Below are positions 16,471 to 24,300 of a DNA stretch of 35,220 nt, piece by piece. Positions within the stretch are counted from its first letter, which is position 1; every line of letters starts with the position of its first letter. A model generated the notes under the pieces. That model was given only the letters and a program-made list of their open reading frames with translations, was not told where the DNA came from and made no database searches. Location of the stretch: contig RFQA01000009.1 in assembly GCA_009925925.1 (NCBI GenBank), positions 1 to 35,220 of the forward strand, read 5' to 3'. Both the position numbers and the translations under genes were made by a program. The stretch comes from Betaproteobacteria bacterium. Its GTDB lineage: Bacteria > Pseudomonadota > Gammaproteobacteria > Burkholderiales > Burkholderiaceae_C.

Positions 16471-17394
16471 TTAGTGTCGGGTGGAATTGGGGGGGACTTC
16501 GAAGTCCGTTTCTACAGAGGACAACGCACCGTCTTCTTCGTCGTCGCTTTCGGGTTGTGCCCAGAACAGCCGGTCAGGCAGTACGTGGCCCATGCCGGGG
16601 CGAAAGCCGTTTTCCAGGCAACGGTCCAGGTAGCTCAGCGCTTCAGTTACGGCTTCGTTGAGTTCTGTGCCGCTGGCGATCAGTGCTGCCAATGCCGCAG
16701 ACAGTGTGTCGCCAGCACCCGTGAAGATGGCTTCAAAGCGCTCGAACTTCTCACTGCACAGCACGGCGGTCGGTGACGCGAGAACGTTGTCTATGAATTG
16801 GTCGGGCAAGGGTATGCCGGTGACCAGGGTGTAGGGCACGCCGAATGCGTTGGCAGCCTTGGCAATGTCGCGGGCAGAGGGACTTTTTTCGGACTCCCAG
16901 TCGGGCAGTAACCAGCGCGAGAGTGTGCTGTGGTTTCCGACCAACAAAGTGGTCTGAGGCAAAAGTAACTCTGTGCAAGCGTCTTGATACAGATCGATCT
17001 TGTCCTCTTCCCACCACGATAAGTCCGGCATGTATGCCACAAGGGGTACATCAGAGTAGTCGGATGCCAGTTCGGCAATGGCCGAAAGGTTCTCTGGCGT
17101 GCCTACAAAACCGACTTTGAAAACCTGCGCGGGCACGTCCTCCAAGATGACGCGCGCTTGTTCGGTCACGGCCTCATCGTCGAAGGGAAAGTGGTCCACG
17201 ATCTCTGTGGTGTCGCGCACGTAGGCGCCGGTGACAACCGGCAAGGCATGTGCGCCAACAGATGCAATGGCAGTCAGGTCGGCCGCTGAGCCAGCGCCGC
17301 CGCTGGGGTCGTTGGCGTTGAACGCCATGACGCAGGCTGAGGGCCCATCATCACCGATGGCATCTTCGATTTCCGGGGAGGGTGTTGCCGACAT
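16471..17394 (-). CDS. thiD: Hydroxymethylpyrimidine/phosphomethylpyrimidine kinase family (ThiD-type)
   Basis: A 307-residue ribokinase-fold enzyme expected to phosphorylate the pyrimidine precursor of thiamine. Motifs visible are [15 protein letters not shown] (substrate-binding start, residue about 26 onward) and the anion-hole/catalytic [12 protein letters not shown] near residue 230. The usual HGTGCTLSA of ThiD is replaced by the GAGD form common in the wider ribokinase family, so a related pyridoxal- or pyrimidine-kinase specificity cannot be excluded. The C-terminal tail is acidic (ESDDEEDGA). The ATG at 17392-17394 is preceded by AAAGG. It leads a two-gene unit with hemL, divergent from rubredoxin across 120 bases. 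Confidence 0.85.
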   Translation of the reverse strand: MSATPSPEIEDAIGDDGPSACVMAFNANDPSGGAGSAADLTAIASVGAHALPVVTGAYVRDTTEIVDHFPFDDEAVTEQARVILEDVPAQVFKVGFVGTPENLSAIAELASDYSDVPLVAYMPDLSWWEEDKIDLYQDACTELLLPQTTLLVGNHSTLSRWLLPDWESEKSPSARDIAKAANAFGVPYTLVTGIPLPDQFIDNVLASPTAVLCSEKFERFEAIFTGAGDTLSAALAALIASGTELNEAVTEALSYLDRCLENGFRPGMGHVLPDRLFWAQPESDDEEDGALSSVETDFEVPPNSTRH

Positions 17395-17514
17395 CTAGAG
17401 GCCTTTATTAGGGTAAGTCATCGTGCAGAATGGCGTTCTTTAGTCGGGCGGCGGTCTTTTGGACAAAACCTGCTCTATACAATCGTTGCATTCTATTTGA
17501 AGGCCCTATAAGCT

Positions 17515-17688
17515 GTGACTGATACTAAAACTTGGATGTGCTTGATTTGCGGTTGGATTTATGACGAGGTCGCTGGCGCGCCCGACCACGGCATTGCACC
17601 CGGCACATTGTGGGCAGATGTCCCTATGAACTGGACATGCCCCGAATGCGGTGCCCGCAAAGAAGACTTCGAAATGGTGCAAATCTGA
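17515..17688 (+). CDS. Rubredoxin
   Basis: A 57-residue protein too short for the ORF track, starting at GTG 17515 (MTDTKTWMCLICGWIYDE) and ending DFEMVQI with TGA at 17686-17688. The two iron-ligand pairs are CLIC (residues 9-12) and CPEC (42-45), with the typical tryptophans and GW.Y aromatic packing. It carries a single iron and transfers one electron at low potential in the cytoplasm. GAAGG lies about 11 bases before the GTG, and a TACAAT hexamer at 17478-17483 may be the -10 element. Gene order rubredoxin-pilG is shared widely in Burkholderiales (from memory). A partner is not visible. Confidence 0.93.
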   Translation: MTDTKTWMCLICGWIYDEVAGAPDHGIAPGTLWADVPMNWTCPECGARKEDFEMVQI

Positions 17689-17690
17689 TG

Positions 17691-17707
17691 CCGCACTCCG
17701 GGTGCGG
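17691..17707 (+). terminator. Hairpin between rubredoxin and pilG
   Basis: CCGCAC (17691-17696), loop TCCGG, GTGCGG (17702-17707), starting two bases after the rubredoxin stop. The following bases AATTTGCATG give only a weak T stretch, so it may lower rather than stop transcription into pilG. Confidence 0.4.
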
Positions 17708-17753
17708 AATTTGCATGTCCTGACCTTCCATGTGAGTACTGGAGCCAAGCCCT

Positions 17754-18152
17754 TTGAGTATGACCGCCCCCACCTTTAAAGTTCTGGTGATTGACGACAG
17801 CAACACCATACGGCGCAGCGCGGAAATCTTTCTCAAGCAGGGCGGGCACGACGTCCTGCTTGCCGAGGACGGGTTCGATGCATTGGCCAAAGTCAATGAC
17901 TACCAGCCTCACATGATCTTCTGCGACATCCTGATGCCGCGCTTGGATGGTTACCAGACCTGCGCCATCATTAAACGCAACGCCAAATTTTCGGGAGTCC
18001 CGGTCGTGATGTTGTCCTCCAAGGATGGTGTCTTCGACAAAGCGCGTGGCCGCATGGTCGGTGCGCAGGACTACCTCACCAAACCGTTCACCAAAGACCA
18101 GTTGCTGCAGGCTGTGCAGCAATTCGGTGCCGCATTGCAAGGAGCAGCCTGA
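17754..18152 (+). CDS. pilG: Twitching motility response regulator PilG
   Basis: A 132-residue stand-alone CheY-like receiver. The acidic pocket is IDD at about residues 13-15, the phospho-acceptor is D58 in FCDILMPRLDG, and the conserved lysine is in YLTKPF. In Pseudomonas PilG receives phosphate from the ChpA kinase and promotes pilus extension and cAMP signalling. The TTG at 17754 is used because GGAG (17741-17744) is nine bases before it; ATG at 17760 would remove two residues and is also possible. The stop overlaps the pilH ATG by one base (TGATG), so the pair is translated together. Confidence 0.92.
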   Translation: MSMTAPTFKVLVIDDSNTIRRSAEIFLKQGGHDVLLAEDGFDALAKVNDYQPHMIFCDILMPRLDGYQTCAIIKRNAKFSGVPVVMLSSKDGVFDKARGRMVGAQDYLTKPFTKDQLLQAVQQFGAALQGAA

Positions 18153-18517
18153 TGCCTATCCAAAAAGTACTGATCGTTGACGATTCCAAGACAGAGCTCC
18201 TCTACCTGACAGAGATTCTGCAGAAGAACGGATATACCGTCCGTGCGGCAGAGAACGCGGATGAAGCTTTCAAGCGTTTGGCTGAAGAAAAGCCCCAGTT
18301 GATATTGATGGACGTGGTGATGCCTGGCCAAAACGGCTTCCAGCTGACCCGCGCCATTAACCGCACCCCCGAGTACGCAGACATTCCTATCATCATGTGC
18401 ACCAGCAAGAGCCTGGAGACTGACCGGGTGTGGGGCATGCGCCAGGGTGCCAAGGACTACATCACCAAGCCGGTGGATGCATCCGAGCTGCTGGCCAAGA
18501 TCAAGGCTTTGGGTTAA
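18152..18517 (+). CDS. pilH: Twitching motility response regulator PilH
   Basis: A 121-residue CheY-like receiver beginning MPIQKVLIVDDSKTE, with phospho-acceptor D54 in LMDVVMPGQNG and the lysine of YITKPVD. In the Chp/Pil system PilH acts opposite or as a phosphate sink to PilG. Position second after pilG and before the CheW-type pilI matches the Pseudomonas order. The start overlaps the pilG stop by one base; pilI follows after 11 bases. There are no output domains, so it works by protein contact. Confidence 0.92.
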   Translation: MPIQKVLIVDDSKTELLYLTEILQKNGYTVRAAENADEAFKRLAEEKPQLILMDVVMPGQNGFQLTRAINRTPEYADIPIIMCTSKSLETDRVWGMRQGAKDYITKPVDASELLAKIKALG

Positions 18518-18528
18518 CGCAGCGCCCC

Positions 18529-19059
18529 ATGGCCAATAGAGAAGCACTTCGAGAACTACAGGCCCGGCTCGCCAGCCGGTTACAGGCCGCTCGTGCCGAA
18601 GGTATGTCGGTGGCATGGCTTGCGGTGCAGGCGGCGGGCCGGAAATACCTTTTTCCACTTAGCCAGTCTGGTGAGATCGTTCCGCTCACCCATGTCCAGC
18701 CCGTGCCCTATGCGGTGAATTGGTTCAAGGGAGTGGTGAACATCCGTGGCGGACTTTACGGTGTGGTGGATCTCGCTTCCTTTATGTCTGCAGAAACCGG
18801 GGAGCCGGTCCTGACCCCTGCTTCTCCAGAGCCCAGTGTCGTGACGCTGAACGCAGCTTTGGATGTGAACTGTGCCTTGCAGGTTGATGTTCTGTCCGGC
18901 TTGCGTGGTGCTGATGCGTTTTCCCAATCGCACGGCCCTGCAGAAGGTTCTCCTGCGTTTTTTGGTAATGTTTTTGTCGACAGTGCTGGAGAAGCCTGGC
19001 AAGAAATCAACTTGCGTATTCTTTCCCAGTCTCCACAGTTTTTGAGCATCAGCGCTTAG
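18529..19059 (+). CDS. pilI: CheW-like adaptor PilI
   Basis: A 176-residue protein with one CheW domain (about residues 25-170), which links the PilJ receptor to the PilL kinase. The ATG at 18529 gives MANREALRELQARLASRLQ, the normal start; the ORF track's extension at 18430 is an out-of-frame reading of pilH. The typical fold bases LFPLSQSGEIVPLTHVQPVP and WFKGVVNIRGGLYGVVDLA (the conserved N.RG turn) are present. It ends SQSPQFLSISA. It lies 11 bases after pilH and 20 before pilJ in the same operon. Confidence 0.9.
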   Translation: MANREALRELQARLASRLQAARAEGMSVAWLAVQAAGRKYLFPLSQSGEIVPLTHVQPVPYAVNWFKGVVNIRGGLYGVVDLASFMSAETGEPVLTPASPEPSVVTLNAALDVNCALQVDVLSGLRGADAFSQSHGPAEGSPAFFGNVFVDSAGEAWQEINLRILSQSPQFLSISA

Positions 19060-19079
19060 TTCATCCGTAAGGTCCCACC

Positions 19080-21341
19080 ATGTCCGTCGTCGATCAATTG
19101 AAAAATATTTTTTCCAAGAAGCAGCCTGAATCGGAGCTGGACTCGCGCCTGAGCCTTGCGATGCCTGATGCGACGGTCAACAGTGCCGAGCACGAAACAT
19201 TGCAAGAGTCGCAGAACGCGCCCCTTCAAACTCCGGCTCCCAGTTTGGCGGATGATCCTGTGGTGCCTGAAGGGGAGTTGATTTCAATTCCAATTTTGGG
19301 TCGGCGTACCGTGGTTCAGCACCAGCGTACGCTGTTTGTGCTTCTGGGCGGTGCTTTGGTGGTGCTGGCGGGTGTGACTTTCTATGCCTTGAACCAGTCG
19401 GATCGGGTTGCTCAGCAGCTGGGTGCGACAGGCCAGTCACTGATGCAGTCGCAGCGTTTAGCGAAATCGGTCTCCCAGGCGGTGGTGGGAAGCGCCCAGG
19501 CGTTCCCTGACGTGTCTGACAGCTCGGGCATTCTTTCCAAATCCGTCAAAGGTTTGCAGTCTGGCGATGACGAGATGCGCATCAACGCACTGAACGAAGA
19601 CTTCGCGCCTGAACTCGGGAAGGTGATTCCCTTGGTTGAGCGTGCTGACAAGAATGCGAAGGCCGTTATTGCGCAACAGAAAATGCTGACCCAAATCGGA
19701 TCTGCGTTGCGTTTGATCAATCGGCAGTCTTCTGATTTGCTGGAAGTAGCCGAAACCGTTGCTTCCCTCAAGCTGCAGCAAAATGCGCCCGCCGCTGAAA
19801 TTTCTGCGGTCGGCCAGTTGGTGATGTTGACCCAGCGTATCGGCAAGTCATCCAATGAGTTCTTGACTGCAGAAGGCGTGAGCCCCGAAGCCGTGTTCTT
19901 GCTGGGTAAGGACTTGAATACATTCAAGGAAATCTCGGAGGCGCTTCTTTCCGGTAGCACTGAGCTGCGTTTGACCGCGACCAAAGATGCTGCGACCCGC
20001 GAGCAACTCGAGGCGTTGATCAAGATGTACGAGGAAACCCGTGTTCAAGCGGGTGCGATTCTGGGTAACTTGCAAGGCTTGGTCTCTGCACGTGAGGCGC
20101 AGGGTGCGATCATTGCGGACAGCGAGCCATTGCGCCGCAACTTGGAGGATTTACAGGCCAAACTCTCAGGTCAAGCTGGTATTGGTGGGGCTTCTTTGGC
20201 TTTGTTGGTGGTTGCCGCATTGTTCGCTTTGGTTTGTGCTGGCGGTTTGTCTTACGTGCAGTTGCAAGACAGCCGTAAACGCCAGGTGGTTGCGGAAGAT
20301 CAGCGATTGGAAGCGGAGCGTCAGGAGCAGGAAGCCAAGCGTGTCAATGACGCCAACCAGGCTGCGATTTTGCGACTGATGAACGAATTGCAAACCGTTG
20401 CGGAGGGTGACCTGACCCAGGAAGCCACGGTGACCGAGGACATTACCGGCGCTATTGCCGACTCGGTGAACTACACGGTGGAAGAGCTGCGCTCGCTGGT
20501 GTCCAACGTACAGAACACAGCGGCCCGAGTCGCCCAAACAACCGCAGATGTGGATGCGACCTCTACCGAACTGCTTGCCGCTTCCAACGAGCAACTGCAC
20601 GAGATTCGTGAAACCGGTAAGTCCGTTCTGGATATGGCGGGTCGTATTAACGAAGTGTCGGCTCAAGCGCAGGAGTCTGCGACGGTAGCCCGCCAGTCGC
20701 TCCAGGCGGCGGAATCAGGTTTGCAGGCGGTGCAAAACGCGATCGGTGGTATGAACTCCATCCGTGACCAGATCCAGGAAACCTCCAAACGCATCAAGCG
20801 ACTTGGTGAATCGTCCCAAGAGATTGGTGAAATTACAGAGCTGATTTCTGACATTACCGAACAGACTAACGTTCTGGCGTTGAACGCAGCTATCCAGGCG
20901 GCATCTGCCGGTGAAGCCGGTCGAGGCTTCTCAGTGGTGGCGGAAGAAGTGCAGCGTTTGGCCGAGCGCTCTGCCGACGCGACGCGACAGATTGCGGCAC
21001 TGGTGAAAGCCATTCAGACCGACACCCAAGATGCTATCGGCGCGATGGAGCGTTCTACACAGGGTGTAGTGGAGGGGGCTAAGCTCTCCGATAACGCCGG
21101 TACCGCACTGACAGAAATTGACCGGGTGTCCCGTCAAGTGGCGGATCTGATTGAACAGATTTCGAATGCTGCGTCCCGTGAGGCCGGCCTTGCCAACGTG
21201 GTGGCGGACAACATCCAGCACATTTTCGCGGTGACCGAGCAGACCGGAGAAGGTACCCGTGCCACTGCAAACCAGGTGCGGGAACTGTCTCGCATGGCGG
21301 AAGAGTTGCGTCAGTCGGTTTCCCGATTCAAGATTTCCTGA
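19080..21341 (+). CDS. pilJ: Methyl-accepting chemoreceptor PilJ
   Basis: A 753-residue transducer. A soluble 80-residue N-terminus precedes TM1 (about 78-98, VLLGGALVVLAGVTFYAL); the ligand-sensing PilJ-type four-helix region follows to TM2 (about 365-390, LALLVVAALFALVCAGGLSY), then HAMP and the cytoplasmic signalling coil. The hairpin tip is near residues 595-635 (TNVLALNAAIQAASAGEAGRGFSVVAEEV). It forms arrays with PilI and PilL and reports surface contact or pilus state. Methylation would need PilK and ChpB, which are not in this cluster. Fifty-two bases separate it from pilL. Confidence 0.93.
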   Translation: MSVVDQLKNIFSKKQPESELDSRLSLAMPDATVNSAEHETLQESQNAPLQTPAPSLADDPVVPEGELISIPILGRRTVVQHQRTLFVLLGGALVVLAGVTFYALNQSDRVAQQLGATGQSLMQSQRLAKSVSQAVVGSAQAFPDVSDSSGILSKSVKGLQSGDDEMRINALNEDFAPELGKVIPLVERADKNAKAVIAQQKMLTQIGSALRLINRQSSDLLEVAETVASLKLQQNAPAAEISAVGQLVMLTQRIGKSSNEFLTAEGVSPEAVFLLGKDLNTFKEISEALLSGSTELRLTATKDAATREQLEALIKMYEETRVQAGAILGNLQGLVSAREAQGAIIADSEPLRRNLEDLQAKLSGQAGIGGASLALLVVAALFALVCAGGLSYVQLQDSRKRQVVAEDQRLEAERQEQEAKRVNDANQAAILRLMNELQTVAEGDLTQEATVTEDITGAIADSVNYTVEELRSLVSNVQNTAARVAQTTADVDATSTELLAASNEQLHEIRETGKSVLDMAGRINEVSAQAQESATVARQSLQAAESGLQAVQNAIGGMNSIRDQIQETSKRIKRLGESSQEIGEITELISDITEQTNVLALNAAIQAASAGEAGRGFSVVAEEVQRLAERSADATRQIAALVKAIQTDTQDAIGAMERSTQGVVEGAKLSDNAGTALTEIDRVSRQVADLIEQISNAASREAGLANVVADNIQHIFAVTEQTGEGTRATANQVRELSRMAEELRQSVSRFKIS

Positions 21342-21393
21342 TCGCACTTTGCCACGTTCGATTGCCCCGTGATTTCCTGGAGAGCCTGAACCC

Positions 21394-24300
21394 ATGTCGT
21401 CAAACCTTGTCGCTCCCGGAGACAATGAGCTTTCAATCACCGATCTCGGGCCATTGGCTTGGGTTTTGGATGAACTGCGCAAGTCACTTGATGGCGCAAC
21501 CAAGGCCATGCGCCGTTTCGTTCGCGACGCGGAACTCGCACGTGGATCTGATTTGACGGAGTTGGATGCAAGCCATTTGCGTATCGCCCGCCAGCAATTG
21601 CATCAGGCGGTGGGCGCGCTGGAAATGGTGGGCTTGGAGGCCCCGGCCAAATTTCTGAGGGCTATGGAGTCTTTGGCCCAGCGCTTTGTGCAGCGGCCCG
21701 AGCAGTGCAGTGATGAGGCAGCTAACTGCATGGAGCGCGCAAGCTTCGCCTTGACCGAATATCTTGATGGTGTCTTGAAAGGCAAGGCCGCTTCGTCTGT
21801 CGCCTTGTTCCCTCAGTACAAGACCTTGCTGGAAATGGCGGGTGCAGAGCGCATCCATCCAGCGGATCTTTGGCCACCAGCTTGGCAATGGATTTCTATT
21901 CCTGTTCCTGCAGGAACAGCGCCCCGGGCTATAGGGCCGGACTTACGCCGTGAAATGGATCACGCTGTTTTGCGTCTGGTGAAGTACGGCGATGAAAAAG
22001 CTGCCAGACGCCTTCAGGCAATTAGTCTGGGTTTGGCGGCTTCCGCGCATTCGGCCGAAGAGCAGACGTTCTGGATGGTGAGCGCCGCCTATTTTGAAGG
22101 CATGGCCTTGCGCCTGTTTGACGGTGATGTCTATACCAAGCGCGCTGCGTCCCGCATTCTTCAGCAATACGTCGCCTTGGCAAAAGGGCAGCATTCGGTC
22201 TCTGAGCGGCTGGCGCAAGATATCGTTTTCTTTTGTTCGCGTGCCATCCCGTCCGAAGGGTCTGAAGCTCCGGTGTTGGCGGCTGTCCGAAAGGCTTATG
22301 GACTCAACCGTAGCAAGCCGGTTGACTATGTCCATGAGCAGTTCGGGCGTTTTGACCCTGCCATGTTGGTGCTGGCCCGCAAGCGGATTGCTGCGGCAGC
22401 AGAAACGTGGTCTGCCCTTGCGGGTGGAGATGTCAATCGCTTGAAGCCAGCAGCCGAGCAGTTTGCTACGGTCGCCGATGCTGTGACCAAGCTGCATGCC
22501 GAAAGCGGCGAATTGGCCAAGGCATTGTCACGTGCGATTGAAGCTACCGCACGCACGGGAGCGGCACCATCACCGGCGGTGGCGATGGAGGTGGCAACCT
22601 CAGTGCTGTACCTTGAAGCAGCGTACGAAGACCTCGATCCCACTGACAACCAAATGGCAGATCGCAGCGCGCGTCTGGCCCAGCGACTGCAACATGTGAC
22701 TGACGGTGGTGAACCTGAGCCACTGGAGGGGTGGATGGAAGATCTGTACCGTCGGGTCAGCGACCGGCAGACCATGGGCAGCGTCGTTGATGAGTTGCGG
22801 ACTACCCTTGCGGAAGTGGAGAAATCGCTGGATCAGTTTTTCAGGGACCCCCGCGACAAAGGCCCTCTGCGTGAGGTGCCCAGCCAGCTGGCGCAAATGC
22901 GCGGCGTTTTTTCTGTGTTGGGCTTGGATCAACCTTCGGTCGCGGCGCTGCGCATGCGCGCAAGTGTCGAGCAGTTCCTTGTTGACGATGTAGATGAGGT
23001 CAGTGCGCGCAGCGGCATCTTTGAAAAGCTGGGGAATAGCTTGGGGGCGATGGGTTTTCTCATTGACATGCTCAGCTATCAACGCTCGCTTGCCAAAACC
23101 TTGTTCGTCTATGACGAAGAGCTTGGTGAGTTCAAGCCCCTGATGGGCCGCGAGCGGTCTGTATTGCCGGAGGCTTCGGCGACTTCTACAGATGGCATCG
23201 AAGATGACATGGCTGCCTTGGTCGCATTGACGGGCCAGTCTTTGCCTGAATCCATTGGCAATGCTGAGAAAACCCAACCGGTGGCGATACCTTTAGCGGC
23301 TGTAGCGGAAGCTGATGACAGCGCTGAACTGCTGGACATTTTTCTGGAAGAGGCTCGTGAAGTCGTTGTCCGTGGACGGGAGGCGATTGCCGCACTGCAG
23401 GTTGATCCAACCAATCTCGCAGACCAAACCACTCTGCGGCGTGCTTTTCACACCTTGAAGGGCAGTTCACGGATGGTGGGTTTGAATGACTTTGGCGAGG
23501 CAGCATGGTCGTTCGAGCAACTTCTGAATACATCGCTGGCAGAGCAGCGTCCGGCCAGCGAAGCACTGATTGCAACGTCGACCGAAGCGATGTCTGCTTT
23601 CGAGCGGTGGGTACACGATATTGAATTCGGCGACGCCAGCGCCTGGAGCGCTGCGGAGTTCCGCAAAACTTCCGATGCATTGCGTTTGCACGACCAATGG
23701 ATACCTTTGGAAATGCCTTTGGAATCTCCGGTGGAGTCGGCTGCACTGTTGCAGACAATTGAACAAAAGGCTCAGGAACCTCGGTCAGCATTGGAGCAGC
23801 CTCAGTTTGTTGAAGAGACCAAAGAGCTGATGGCGGATACGCAGGACTTCAGTCGTGTGGAGTTCGCCGCAACAGAAATCGGTGCCCTCGATATGCTAGA
23901 AACCGTGCCGGTGCAAGACTTTGAGCCCACGCAGTTGGCGGGCGAGCTTGCGCTTGTATCGACGGAGCCGTTGGGGCAAGCGGACTTTGCATCTACCCAG
24001 TTGTTTGACTTTGAGCAAACGAATGCGCTGGATTCACGTGTATCTTCTGTAGAAGTCCCCTTGGAACCTTTGCCGGAGCCCGAAGAGTTGGAGCTGGGTG
24101 ACTTCGATTTTGGGGACTTTGAGTCACCTGCAAAAACAGAACTGGCGCCCTTGGAAACCCGCTTGGCGGAAATGTATGTCGAAGAGCCGCTCCCGCCCAC
24201 GGATTTGGTCGCGATGGAGGATATGGAGCACCGCGAGTCTGCGTTGGTGTTGGAGTTTCCAGAGCCGTTGGCGGTTGCACCGACGCCGCCTGCTGAAGAG